A stretch of 40,027 bases of DNA from Clostridia bacterium (GTDB lineage Bacteria > Bacillota > Clostridia > Oscillospirales > CAG-382), in assembly GCA_017399965.1 (NCBI GenBank), contig JAFQAP010000003.1:1-40027 (forward strand). Reading direction: 5' to 3'. Each line of letters opens with the position of its first letter. Within the stretch, counting starts at the first letter, position 1. The notes under the pieces are model-generated. The model searched no databases and had not been told where the DNA came from. It saw nothing but the letters and a program-made list of their open reading frames with translations. Position numbers and translations under genes: made by a program. Positions 24,178-32,737 of this stretch are shown here, in pieces.

Positions 24178-26718
24178 ATGGCACACGAGGAATATGATTA
24201 TTCATCCCACGAAAACCAATGTATTGTAAATATAGGCATTGAAAAAGAGATAAAAACAAGCTATATCGAATACGCAATGTCGGTCATAGTGGGCAGAGCC
24301 CTGCCCGACGTGCGTGACGGTCTGAAGCCCGTTCACCGCCGTATACTTTACTCGATGCACGAGGAGCATCTCACGTACGACAAGCCTTTCCGTAAATCCG
24401 CTACCACGGTAGGTTACGTGCTTGGTCATTACCACCCTCATGGCGACGCATCTGTTTACGATGCAATGGTACGTCTTGCCCAGCCCTTCTCTATGAGATA
24501 TACTCTGGTAGAAGGTCACGGTAACTTCGGTAATATTGACGGCGACGGCGCAGCCGCATACCGTTATACCGAAGCGAGAATGGCTCGCCTTGCGGGGCTT
24601 ATGCTTAAGGATATAGAAAAAGAAGTTGTTGATTTTATCCCCAATTTCGATAACAAGGCAAAAGAGCCCGTATGTCTGCCCAGCCGTTTTCCCAATCTGC
24701 TTGTAAACGGCTCTATCGGTATCGCTGTAGGTATGGCTACCAATATCCCCCCTCATAATTTAGGCGAGGTTATTGACGCCACCAAATATCTTATGGATAA
24801 CCCCGAATGTTCCGTAAAGGAGCTTATGCAGTTTGTAAAGGGACCGGATTTTCCCACATACGGCACAATTCACGGCACCGCGGGTATTTACGAAGCATAC
24901 ACCACCGGCAGAGGAAGAATAAAGGTAAGGGCAAAATGCCACTTTGAGGAAAAGAAAAACAAAACCTCTATCATCGTTACCGAGCTTCCCTACCAGGTAA
25001 ACCGTTCAATGCTGCTTGACTATATGGCTACTCTGGTCAAGGACAAGCGTATTGAAGGTATATCCGATATACGCAACGAATCCGGCAGAGAGGGTATGCG
25101 TATAGTTATCGACCTGAAAAAAGACGCAAACAGAGACGTGGTGTTAAACCTGCTGTATAAATATACACAGCTTGAGGACACCTGCGCCATAAATATGCTT
25201 GCTCTTGTGGACGGCGAGCCAAAGACACTTTCCTTAAAAGATATACTTACCCATTATATAAACCACCAGATAGACGTGGTTACGAGAAGAACAGGTTTTG
25301 ACCTGGCAAAGGCTGAAAGAGAAGCCCACCTTTATGAAGGCTACAAGATAGCTATTGATAATATTGACGAGGTTATAAATATTATCCGTTCCTCCGCTTC
25401 TATTCCCGATGCAAAGGAAAAGCTTATCGCCCGCTTCGGTCTTTCCGAGGTGCAGGCGCAGGCAATTGTGGAAATGCCTTTGGGACGTCTTTCCGGTATG
25501 GAGAGAAAGAGGATCGAAGAACGTCTTGCCGCTTTGTACGCCACTATTGACGAACTGCGGGGCATTCTTGCCGATGATAACAAGATAAAGCAGATAATCA
25601 AAGACGAGATGGACGATATTGCCAACCGTTTCGGCGACGAAAGAAGGACCGCCATTGAGGAAGCGGAAAACGATATACTCATTGAAGATCTTATTCAGCG
25701 TGAATACTGCGTTATCACCGCTACTCACGACGGATACGTAAAGCGTCTGCCCTCCGATACTTATTCCTCCCAGCGCAGAGGCGGTAAGGGTATTACCGCA
25801 ATGGCTACAAAGGAAGAGGATTTTGTGGAAGACGTTATTATATCCCATTCCCACGACTTTTTGCTGTTCTTCTCGGATAAGGGAAAGATATACTTTAAAA
25901 AGTGTTACGAGGTGCCCGAAGCATCACGTACCGCAAAGGGTACAAACCTTGTAAACGTGCTTTCTCTTGACGAAAAAGAAAAAATTACCGCAATTATCCC
26001 CGTGGCAGGCTTTACCGACGATAAATATATAGTCCTGCTTACCAAAAACGGCGTTATTAAGCGTGTAAATCTTATGGATTACCACACCCGCCGTACCACG
26101 GGCATATACGCCATCAACCTTGACGAAGGGGATGCGCTGCTGTACGTTATGCTTACAAACGGCAACGACGATATTATTTGCGCTACCTCCAAGGGTCTGG
26201 GCATACGCTTTAACGAAAACGATATCCGCTGTATGGGCAGACTAGCCCGTGGTGTAAAGGCGGTTACTCTGGCAGATGACGATTACGTGGTCGGTGCCGC
26301 CGTTATTCCCGAAGTGGATGACGGAAAAGTGCTTATTACCGTTACGGAGAGCGGCTTCGGTAAGCGTACAGAGCCTTCCGAATATCCCGTGCAAAAGCGC
26401 GGCGGCAAGGGTATGATATGCCACCGCATTACCGAAAAAACAGGTAAGCTGTGCGGAATTAAGATGGTTTCCGAAACCGACGACGTGATGCTGATAACCG
26501 ATTCCGGCGTTATCATCCGTACCGCAGTTAACGAAATTCCCGTTTACGGCAGACCTGCCGCAGGCGTTATCGTTATGCGTACCGGCGAGGATGCAAAGAT
26601 ATCCCGCTTCGCTGTAGTAAAGCAAGATGAAAACTCACCCCAGGAAACCGCCGAAAACGCTGAAAACGCCGATGAAACCACAGAAAATACAAACAACACA
26701 ACTCCCGCGGAGGAATAA
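24178..26718 (+). CDS. gyrA: DNA gyrase subunit A
   Basis: 846 residues. Catalytic Tyr130 in AAAYRYTEARM; the GyrA-box QRRGGKG in the C-terminal beta-pinwheel identifies gyrase rather than topoisomerase IV, and a second related motif QKRGGKG lies further on. The quinolone-determining region reads HPHGDASVYDAM, with Ala91 at the position of E. coli Ser83. It ends in an acidic Asn/Glu/Thr-rich tail of about 30 residues. GGAGGG is 11 nt upstream. A phosphopantetheinyl-transferase-like gene follows 3 nt later. Confidence 0.98.
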   Translation: MAHEEYDYSSHENQCIVNIGIEKEIKTSYIEYAMSVIVGRALPDVRDGLKPVHRRILYSMHEEHLTYDKPFRKSATTVGYVLGHYHPHGDASVYDAMVRLAQPFSMRYTLVEGHGNFGNIDGDGAAAYRYTEARMARLAGLMLKDIEKEVVDFIPNFDNKAKEPVCLPSRFPNLLVNGSIGIAVGMATNIPPHNLGEVIDATKYLMDNPECSVKELMQFVKGPDFPTYGTIHGTAGIYEAYTTGRGRIKVRAKCHFEEKKNKTSIIVTELPYQVNRSMLLDYMATLVKDKRIEGISDIRNESGREGMRIVIDLKKDANRDVVLNLLYKYTQLEDTCAINMLALVDGEPKTLSLKDILTHYINHQIDVVTRRTGFDLAKAEREAHLYEGYKIAIDNIDEVINIIRSSASIPDAKEKLIARFGLSEVQAQAIVEMPLGRLSGMERKRIEERLAALYATIDELRGILADDNKIKQIIKDEMDDIANRFGDERRTAIEEAENDILIEDLIQREYCVITATHDGYVKRLPSDTYSSQRRGGKGITAMATKEEDFVEDVIISHSHDFLLFFSDKGKIYFKKCYEVPEASRTAKGTNLVNVLSLDEKEKITAIIPVAGFTDDKYIVLLTKNGVIKRVNLMDYHTRRTTGIYAINLDEGDALLYVMLTNGNDDIICATSKGLGIRFNENDIRCMGRLARGVKAVTLADDDYVVGAAVIPEVDDGKVLITVTESGFGKRTEPSEYPVQKRGGKGMICHRITEKTGKLCGIKMVSETDDVMLITDSGVIIRTAVNEIPVYGRPAAGVIVMRTGEDAKISRFAVVKQDENSPQETAENAENADETTENTNNTTPAEE

Positions 26719-26721
26719 TAT

Positions 26722-27261
26722 ATGGCTATAAAAACTTTTGTACTTGATAATATCGCAGACAGGGAACAGCGCCATGCGCTGGTGACCGAAAAAGCAAGAG
26801 AATATTTCGGTTTGCCCGACGTTGAGGTTGTTTACGGCAAAAAAGGTAAGCCCAGCGTTAAGGGTATAGACAAAAAATATGTGTCTGTTACCACAACGGG
26901 CGCCGTTATGGTGGTAGTATTTTCCGATAAACCCGTGGGTATTGACGGAGAGTACCTGGGCAGGCTTAAAAACGGCGGAAAAACCGATTACCTTGCCATT
27001 GCAGAGCGTTTCTTTACCGAGGAAGAGGCTGAATACGTGCGTGATAACGATGGAGATCCCGTTTCCTTTGCAAAGGTTTGGGTGCGCAAGGAAGCGTATT
27101 CAAAGTATACGGGCAAAGGTCTTTCGGATTTCGCAAACTTTTCCGTTTCCGACGGTGAAAGGGTTAATTCAAAGGTTAACGGCGTTACTGTGAAGAAGTT
27201 TACAGTAACATTCCCGGGTAGTAACGAATATATCTTCGCCCTCGCAGGTTCGGAGAACTGA
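26722..27261 (+). CDS. 4'-phosphopantetheinyl transferase-like protein
   Basis: 179 residues. The C-terminal half has the Sfp/AcpT-type signature: SDKPVGIDGEYLGR (the Mg-binding D and E of the GIDxE motif), FFTEEEAEYV and VWVRKEAYSKYTGKGL (the W-x-x-KEA-x-x-K motif). The SHS motif expected before GID is not recognisable; the matching place reads VSVTTTG. It would transfer phosphopantetheine from CoA to a carrier protein, but the carrier is unknown. GGAGG at the end of gyrA provides its ribosome site, so it is co-translated with gyrA, an unusual neighbour. Confidence 0.75.
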   Translation: MAIKTFVLDNIADREQRHALVTEKAREYFGLPDVEVVYGKKGKPSVKGIDKKYVSVTTTGAVMVVVFSDKPVGIDGEYLGRLKNGGKTDYLAIAERFFTEEEAEYVRDNDGDPVSFAKVWVRKEAYSKYTGKGLSDFANFSVSDGERVNSKVNGVTVKKFTVTFPGSNEYIFALAGSEN

Positions 27262-27696
27262 AACTGTCTAAACTTCGCAGACCAAAAAACGCAACAGTAA
27301 AATACGGTCATCGAAAACCGTAGGGACAGGCGTCCCCGACTGTCCGAAACAAAATAAAAAAGGAAAGGAATTCGCTAAAAACGAATTCCTTTTTTATTTT
27401 TATTGCGTTTTTTTATAAATTTTCGCTCGGGAGGCAGTAGATTTCTACAGCTCTCCGCTCGCGAAAATTCATTCTGCTTTGTTTATACAGTTTCCCGCTT
27501 CAATCAGACTTTCAGTTCTATAGACGGAAGTTTCGTGCGTACAGTTTACGGGACGTCGGGGACGACGTCCCCTACGCAGTTGCCACGGCTGTTCGATAAT
27601 CGTAGGGGATGACGTCCTCGTCATCCCGCTAATAATTATAATTGTTTTTTGCTCCGCAAAAAACTACCGAAGTTTCTCGTTTCTCGTTCCTCGTTC
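27262..27696 (+). repeat. Composite structured repeat, copy F, with family 4 hairpins
   Basis: Fills the gap between convergent genes. Core 27264-27490 with outer ends CTGTCTAAACTTCGCAG and CTGCTTTGTTTATACAG, which pair but match neither other end type. AAAAACGCAA / TTGCGTTTTTT, a GGAATTCG/CGAATTCC hairpin, and a large hairpin with AATTTTCGC / GCGAAAATT arms and GTAGATTTCTAC apex. Three family 4 hairpins lie at 27319-27347, 27551-27577 and 27601-27628. The tail has GTTTTTTGCTCCGCAAAAAAC-type arms and a TCTCGTTCCTCG array. Confidence 0.88.
27367..27399. terminator. Terminator hairpin within copy F
   Basis: GGAATTCG (27367-27374), loop CTAAAAA, CGAATTCC (27382-27389), then TTTTTTATTTT. It is the internal hairpin of the composite element and would end the gyrB-gyrA transcript. 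Confidence 0.8.
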
Positions 27697-29058
27697 TTAG
27701 TTTTTAAGGCTTTGTATCGGTGCAGGTATCCTTCCGCCGCGGCGAATAAACACTTCGGGTGAAGCCATATTCACCTTCATAACAGGTCCGCCGCCCAGCA
27801 GACCGCCGAAGTTTAATTCCTCCCCTGCTGTTTTGCCGATAGCGGGAATTACACGGACAGCGGTGGTTTTTGAGTTTACCATACCGATCGCCGCTTCGTC
27901 TGCGATAATGGCGGAAATGATTTCTGGAGTAACGTCGCCGGGGATATTTATCATATCCAATCCCACGGAGCAGACCGCTGTCATAGCTTCCAATTTTTCT
28001 ATGGTAAGACAGCCCGATCTTGCCGCATCTATCATACCTGCGTCCTCGGTTACGGGAATAAACGCACCCGAAAGACCGCCGACGTGGGAGGAAGCCATTA
28101 CGCCGCCCTTTTTAACCGCATCGTTAAGCATGGCAAGGCAGGCGGTGGTACCGGTGCAGCCGCAGGATTCAAGCCCCATTTCCTCCAAAATATGGGCAAC
28201 GGAATCGCCTATAGCGGGAGTGGGTGCAAGGGAAAGGTCTACAATACCGAAGGGGACTTTAAGTTTTTCGCTGGCTTTCATGGCAACAAGCTGACCCATA
28301 CGGGTTATCTTAAAGGCGGTTTTTTTGATAATATCCGCAATTTCGTTTATACCTGCGTCTTTGGGTGCTTTTGCGATTGCGCTTCTTACCACGCCGGGAC
28401 CGGAAACGCCTACGTTTATAACACAATCCGGCTCGCCCACGCCGTGAAAAGCACCTGCCATAAAGGGATTATCATCGGGAGCGTTGCAAAGCACCACCAA
28501 TTTCGCCGCGCCGATACAATCTCTGTCCGCGGTAAGCAGGGCTGTTTCCTTAACCGTTTCGCCCATTAACCGCACAGCATCCATATTTATGCCCGCCTTG
28601 GTAGAGCCGATATTGACGGATGCGCATATATGCTCGGTTTCCGCCAGAGCGCGGGGGATGGAACGGATAAGCTCTTTATCCCCTGCCGCAAAGCCCTTTT
28701 GCACCAATGCGGAATAACCGCCGATAAAGTTTACGCCCGTTTCACGGGACGCTTTTTCAAGAGCGTATGCGAATTTTACGGGGTCTTCTCCTTTGCAGGC
28801 GCCTGCGAGAATGGCTATGGGAGTTACGGCAACACGCTTGTTTATGATGGGAATACCCAATTCTTTTTCTATACCGTTTGCCACGGGCACAAGATTTTGG
28901 GCGCAAAAGCATATCTTATCGTAAACCTTGTCTGCCGCTTTTTGTATACACGGGTCTATACAGTCTGTAAGGGAAATTCCCATTGTGACCGTGCGTATAT
29001 CCAAATGCTCATCTTCGATCATTTGTATGGTTTCAAGAATATCTCTTGTTTCTATCAT
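27697..29058 (-). CDS. UPF0210 / PFL-family protein
   Basis: 453 residues: [46 protein letters not shown], and the Gly-rich C-terminus [15 protein letters not shown] match UPF0210 (glycyl-radical-like PFL family fold, DUF711). No biochemical function is established to my knowledge. It lies 13 nt after a small ACT-domain gene; the two are adjacent in many Bacillota, which suggests a shared amino-acid-responsive role (inference). GAGGAG upstream overlaps the ACT gene's stop. Confidence 0.88.
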   Translation of the reverse strand: MIETRDILETIQMIEDEHLDIRTVTMGISLTDCIDPCIQKAADKVYDKICFCAQNLVPVANGIEKELGIPIINKRVAVTPIAILAGACKGEDPVKFAYALEKASRETGVNFIGGYSALVQKGFAAGDKELIRSIPRALAETEHICASVNIGSTKAGINMDAVRLMGETVKETALLTADRDCIGAAKLVVLCNAPDDNPFMAGAFHGVGEPDCVINVGVSGPGVVRSAIAKAPKDAGINEIADIIKKTAFKITRMGQLVAMKASEKLKVPFGIVDLSLAPTPAIGDSVAHILEEMGLESCGCTGTTACLAMLNDAVKKGGVMASSHVGGLSGAFIPVTEDAGMIDAARSGCLTIEKLEAMTAVCSVGLDMINIPGDVTPEIISAIIADEAAIGMVNSKTTAVRVIPAIGKTAGEELNFGGLLGGGPVMKVNMASPEVFIRRGGRIPAPIQSLKN

Positions 29059-29071
29059 TGTTTTTTACTCC

Positions 29072-29341
29072 TCAGATCCTGTGCATGGAATTAAATATAT
29101 CCTCGTGCATAACGTGTACGCGAAGATTATTCTGCACACCTATATCTGCGGCGGTGTCTACAAACACACCGAAATCACAGTCGATCTTGCTGATATCGCA
29201 CATCATTATCATACAGAACATATCCTGCAGGATGGTCTGGGTAACGTCTGTTACGTTTACGTTGTGGGAAGCACAAAACGAACTTATCTTTGCAAGTATA
29301 CCAACGGTATCTTTACCAACCACGGTAATTACAGCTTTCAT
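29072..29341 (-). CDS. ACT domain protein (UPF0237)
   Basis: 89 residues from ATG 29341 (MKAVITVVGKDTVGILAKIS), behind a strong GGAGG. A single ACT domain of the UPF0237 type: GKDTVGILAKISSFCASHNV and NLRVHVMHEDIFNSMHRI. ACT domains bind amino acids as allosteric signals. A longer in-frame start (29428) has no support. Likely in an operon with the UPF0210 gene. Confidence 0.9.
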   Translation of the reverse strand: MKAVITVVGKDTVGILAKISSFCASHNVNVTDVTQTILQDMFCMIMMCDISKIDCDFGVFVDTAADIGVQNNLRVHVMHEDIFNSMHRI

Positions 29342-29437
29342 ACGTAAAACCTCCGAAAACGGGTATTTTTTATATAATACCACAGTTTTTTTGCTTTTTA
29401 AAGGGTTTTTGCGCAAAAACAGTAACATTTATTTTGG

Positions 29438-29466
29438 TTGACGAAATGTAAAAGATGTGGTATAAT
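29438..29466 (+). promoter_or_regulatory. Sigma-A promoter of lipoprotein 1, fused to a repeat
   Basis: TTGACG (29438-29443), 17-bp spacer, TATAAT (29461-29466). The last three bases of the -10 box are the first bases of the first AATGAGG unit, so the repeat boundary lies inside the promoter. Confidence 0.82.
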
Positions 29467-29627
29467 GAGGAACGAGGAACGAGGAATGAGAAATGATGGT
29501 TGATTTTTGTTCACGGAACAAAAATCTTCCGAAATTCCCGGGGTTCCCCGAAAACGCTATGCGTTTTTGGGGTGGGTTCCTCATTTAGCGATGCTTTGCA
29601 TCGCGTCGCATTCATCATTCCTCATTT
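29464..29627 (+). repeat. Heptad-type repeat in the lipoprotein 1 leader with a cassette insertion
   Basis: AATGAGGAACGAGG array, TTTTTGTTC...GAACAAAAA hairpin, 38-bp family 3 cassette at 29539-29576 flanked by TTCC on both sides (29535-29538, 29577-29580), GCGATGCTTTGCATCGC hairpin and CATCATTCCTCATTTC end. The copy at 4118-4238 shows the same flanking sequence with a single TTCC and no cassette. Confidence 0.9.
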
Positions 29628-29656
29628 CAAAGCGTTGTAAAAAAGGAGAAAACAAA

Positions 29657-30415
29657 ATGAAAAAGATTGCACTTATCCTCGCTCTCGTTATGGTTTTTGC
29701 GCTTTCTCTCGTTGCTTGTGACGAAACTCCCGCAGAATCCTCCAACCCCGCAACCGAATCTACCCCCGCAGAGTCTACTCCCGTAGATGATGAATCCACC
29801 CCCGCAGAATCTACTCCCGTAGATGAATCCACTCCCGCAGATGAATCCGACGAAGAGCCCGCAGGCCCTTCCGCTACCGAAAACGACCCCACCCTTTCTT
29901 TTGCAGGAAGCAATATCGCGCTCGGTCTTACCGTACTTAACCAGGATAACATCGATTCCTCTATCACCACTATGTGGATCGACACCGACCTTACCGACGG
30001 TGTTGTAGAAACAGGCTTTGTTGAAGCTGACATTAAGTGGGCTCCCGGTCAGTGGTTCGGTTATTACAGCTGGTCCAGCTCCGAATTTACCAATTCCATC
30101 AACGGCGCAGCATCCCCCACTGTTGATCTCGGCGCATCCAAGACTATCTACGGCGCACGTGCAAACGTATACGGCGGTCCCGGCTGGTCCGGCGTATGCA
30201 CTCCCGTTTCCGGTGAGCTTCTCGTTTCCGATGACGGCGAAAACTGGACTTCCGTAGGCAAGGTAAACGTAACCGCAGGCACCGAAAACTGCGTAACCTG
30301 GGTTGCTGTTGCAGCTCCCGAAGGAACTACCGCACAGTATGTTCGTCTTGCTCTTCAGCACAGCGAGGCGGGATCTTGGTTGTTTATAGACGAACTTGAG
30401 GTTTATGGTGAATAA
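29657..30415 (+). CDS. Surface lipoprotein 1 with an F5/8 type C domain
   Basis: 252 residues from ATG 29657 behind AAAAGGAG; an upstream in-frame start lies in the repeat. Lipoprotein signal peptide 1-20 with lipobox LVAC and C21. A linker (about 22-75) of repeated ESTPAESTPVD units follows, then a single discoidin/F5/8 type C domain (about 85-252): TVDLGASKTIYGARA, ELLVSDDGENWTSVG, QYVRLALQHSEAGSW, FIDELEVYGE. This fold usually binds carbohydrates (CBM32-like). No catalytic domain. Anchored on the outer face of the membrane. First of three paralogues. Confidence 0.88.
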   Translation: MKKIALILALVMVFALSLVACDETPAESSNPATESTPAESTPVDDESTPAESTPVDESTPADESDEEPAGPSATENDPTLSFAGSNIALGLTVLNQDNIDSSITTMWIDTDLTDGVVETGFVEADIKWAPGQWFGYYSWSSSEFTNSINGAASPTVDLGASKTIYGARANVYGGPGWSGVCTPVSGELLVSDDGENWTSVGKVNVTAGTENCVTWVAVAAPEGTTAQYVRLALQHSEAGSWLFIDELEVYGE

Positions 30416-30418
30416 TCT

Positions 30419-30802
30419 GTCGCTCGGTAAAACACTGTAGACCGAAACGCAACGTGTTTAGAAGTTTTACTGCAGCAAATCCCCATAATGTAGGGAATGG
30501 GCTTGCCCATTCCGCTTTAATCACCAAATAAGGTAAAAATTCCGTAGAAAAATCTACGGAATTTTCTTTTTTATTGCGTTTCTACGCATTTTCGCTTCGC
30601 TGGCTGTAGAATACTACAGCTCCCGCTTGCGAAAAAGCGTTCTACAGCGTTTTACCATCGCTCATTCCAAGCCACGGCTACTATAGACGTTACGTATCGA
30701 AAACAATTATACGTTTTTTTGCGTCACGCAAAAAACTACCGAAATTCCTCATTCCTCATTCCTCAGTCCTCATTCCTCGTTCCTCATTTCTCATTCCTCA
30801 TT
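30419..30802 (+). repeat. Composite structured repeat, copy G
   Basis: Core 30421-30660, starting 5 nt after the lipoprotein 1 stop: ends CGCTCGGTAAAACACTGTAG and CTACAGCGTTTTACCATCG; nested GTAGGGAATGGGC...GCCCATTCC hairpin (30490-30513); hairpin ATTCCGTAGA / TCTACGGAAT followed by TTTTCTTTTTT; large hairpin GCATTTTCGC / GCGAAAAAGC with a CTGTAGAATACTACAG apex. The tail has a GTTTTTTTGCGTC...ACGCAAAAAAC hairpin and a TTCCTCATTCCTC array to 30802. Confidence 0.88.
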
Positions 30803-30830
30803 ACCGTCCTTGTCCGCATATAAAAACATA

Positions 30831-30859
30831 TTGACAATATCTACTGTCTATGTTAAAAT
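30831..30859 (+). promoter_or_regulatory. Sigma-A promoter of lipoprotein 2
   Basis: TTGACA (30831-30836), 17-bp spacer, TAAAAT (30854-30859). Confidence 0.82.
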
Positions 30860-30905
30860 TAACATTAGCAATTTAGCTATTATTTAAAAAGGAGAAATTT
30901 TAACT

Positions 30906-31646
30906 ATGAAGAAAATTGCATTTATTCTTGCACTTGTTATGGTTTTCGCAGTAGCTCTCGTTGCTTGTGACGAAACTCCCGCAGAATCCTCTAACCCCGC
31001 AACCGAATCCACTCCCGCAGAATCTACTCCCGTAGATGATGAATCCACTCCCGCAGAATCTACTCCCGCTGAATCCGAGCCCGAAGAAGAATCCGCACCC
31101 GAATACGTAAAGAATCCCGACGCAGTTTCTACCGAAGGCAACAACGTTGCTGCAGGCAAGACCTACGAGATCTCCGAACAGTTCCGTATGAGCACCGAGA
31201 CTTGGGGCTGGGACGAAACCTTCCCCGTTTCTTATCCCGATGAAAACTACGAGCTGACCGACGGCTACGTTCCCACCAATGACGACGCATACAGCGCAGC
31301 TTGCTGGATGGCGTTCCATAACAACACTCCCGCACAGACTGAGCGCGGCTATGCGACCATCAAGATGGATCTGGGCGAGATATATGAGCTCAGCACTATC
31401 GTTCTTACTTCTCTCAAGGATACCGCTTCCGGTATTACCTGCCCTTATAAGATAGAATACCTCGTTTCCGAAGACGGCGAAAACTGGTACTCCGCAACCG
31501 TTCTTGATATCACCGCTGACCTTGAAGGTCTGGCAGATAACGCTGCTCACACCCTCACCGCTGAAGTTGACGTTACCGCTCGTTACCTCGAGATCCGTCT
31601 TACTTCTTACGGCTGGGCGTTCCTTGGCGAACTTGAAGTAAAATAA
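30906..31646 (+). CDS. Surface lipoprotein 2 with an F5/8 type C domain
   Basis: 246 residues. Signal peptide with lipobox LVAC, C21, followed by the shared ETPAESSNPATESTPAEST linker; acidic PEEESAPEYV stretch; one F5/8 type C domain (about 75-246): IKMDLGEIYELSTIVL, EYLVSEDGENWYSATV, RYLEIRLTSYGWAFLGELEV. Probably a membrane-anchored glycan binder. It has its own promoter, so it is not simply in an operon with its paralogues. Roughly 90 bp around the signal-linker junction is identical at DNA level to lipoprotein 3. Confidence 0.88.
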   Translation: MKKIAFILALVMVFAVALVACDETPAESSNPATESTPAESTPVDDESTPAESTPAESEPEEESAPEYVKNPDAVSTEGNNVAAGKTYEISEQFRMSTETWGWDETFPVSYPDENYELTDGYVPTNDDAYSAACWMAFHNNTPAQTERGYATIKMDLGEIYELSTIVLTSLKDTASGITCPYKIEYLVSEDGENWYSATVLDITADLEGLADNAAHTLTAEVDVTARYLEIRLTSYGWAFLGELEVK

Positions 31647-31865
31647 TATTTCGCACTGTAGAAAATCACCCCACAAATGCTGTTCGCATTTGCAGGGACC
31701 CCGATTAACACTGTAGATCAAAACGCACGAAATTAAATATGAGAACAGCGAGAGATTGAAATACATCTCTCGCCGTTTGTTTTTTGTAAGGAAAAAATCC
31801 GCAAACGGATTTTATTTCTAATGCGTTTTTCCACGCATTTTCGATTTGCCTGCCAATACTGCGCC
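31647..31865 (+). repeat. Composite structured repeat, copy H (degraded), with a family 3 cassette
   Basis: Starts right after the lipoprotein 2 stop. A family 3 cassette (31663-31708; ends AATCACCCC and GGGACCCCGATT, stem ACAAATGC/GCATTTGC) is flanked by CACTGTAGA at 31654-31662 and 31709-31717. Then AAAACGCAC, a GCGAGAGAT...ATCTCTCGC hairpin (31750-31773), a AAAATCCG/CGGATTTT hairpin and AATGCGTTTTT. The right-hand large hairpin is mostly lost. Confidence 0.8.
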
Positions 31866-31908
31866 GCGTTTGGAAAATACAGATGTTACTTTTGATTTTA
31901 AAAATATG

Positions 31909-31937
31909 TTGACAAAGTCTGTTATTTGTGTTACAAT
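31909..31937 (+). promoter_or_regulatory. Sigma-A promoter of lipoprotein 3
   Basis: TTGACA (31909-31914), 17-bp spacer, TACAAT (31932-31937). Confidence 0.82.
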
Positions 31938-31981
31938 AACGGTTGGCAATTTTGCTATAATTAAAAAAGGAGAAAAACAAA

Positions 31982-32737
31982 ATGAAGAAAATAGCATTTA
32001 TTCTTGCTCTCGTTATGGTTTTTGCAGTTGCTCTCGTTGCTTGTGACGAAACTCCCGCAGAATCCTCTAACCCCGCAACCGAATCCACTCCCGCAGAATC
32101 TACTCCCGTAGATGATGAATCCACCCCCGCAGAATCTACTCCCGTAGATGATGAATCCACTCCCGCTGAATCCGAGCCCGAAGAAGAATCCCAGGCTCCC
32201 GCAGCAGAAGTTGGCGAACTCATTTCTGCAGGCAAGACCTATACCGCTACTCAGCAGTTCCGTCAGGGCGGCGCTGAAGCAGGTTGGGGCTGGGACGAAA
32301 ACGCTGCCATCGCTTATCCCGATGAAGAAGGCGTTACCCTTACCGACGGCGTTAAGGAACCCACCGAAGAAGATGATTACGCTGCTGCTATCTGGGCAGG
32401 CTACAGCTACCTCGTTCCCGATTACGCAGGCGCACACGTATTCGTAATCGACCTCGGCGAAGTTGCTTCTCTCGCACAGGTTTCCGTTTGGTACGGTACT
32501 GAAGTACTTTCCAACGGTATCGGCTGCAAGAACTCCACTATCACCGTTCGTATCTCTGAAGACGGCGAAAACTGGACCGAAGTTGGTTCCGTTGCAACCG
32601 GCGCTGAAGACGAACTCACCCTCAAGGTTAAGGAATTCAAAGTAAACTTCTCCGGCAGCGGCAGATACGTTGAAATCAGCGTTGCACGTGACGGTTGGGC
32701 TTTCCTTTCTGAGCTTGAAGTATACGCAGCTAAGTAA
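31982..32737 (+). CDS. Surface lipoprotein 3 with an F5/8 type C domain
   Basis: 251 residues. Signal peptide and lipobox as in its paralogues (C21); the linker carries one more STPVDDE unit than lipoprotein 2, then SEPEEESQAPAAEV. The F5/8 type C domain (about 80-251) has FVIDLGEVASLAQVSVWYG, TVRISEDGENWTEVGSV and RYVEISVARDGWAFLSELEV. Signature residues match lipoprotein 2 more closely than lipoprotein 1. Promoter 31909-31937 and AAAAGGAG give independent expression. Likely cell-surface glycan binding; ligand unknown. Confidence 0.88.
   Translation: MKKIAFILALVMVFAVALVACDETPAESSNPATESTPAESTPVDDESTPAESTPVDDESTPAESEPEEESQAPAAEVGELISAGKTYTATQQFRQGGAEAGWGWDENAAIAYPDEEGVTLTDGVKEPTEEDDYAAAIWAGYSYLVPDYAGAHVFVIDLGEVASLAQVSVWYGTEVLSNGIGCKNSTITVRISEDGENWTEVGSVATGAEDELTLKVKEFKVNFSGSGRYVEISVARDGWAFLSELEVYAAK

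Noticed and set aside
27364..27399. Riboswitch in the gap after the PPTase-like gene
   Set aside because: The hairpin is followed by a T-run and belongs to the composite repeat; there is no downstream gene on the plus strand to regulate.
29627..30361. Gly/Cys-rich open frame antisense to lipoprotein 1 (and similar ones antisense to lipoproteins 2 and 3)
   Set aside because: Produced by the repetitive linker codons read in reverse; the sense frames have signal peptides, promoters and ribosome sites.
30416..30905. tRNA or small RNA gene in the lipoprotein gaps
   Set aside because: No cloverleaf, no GTTCGAATC-type T loop; the structure is explained by the repeat element.
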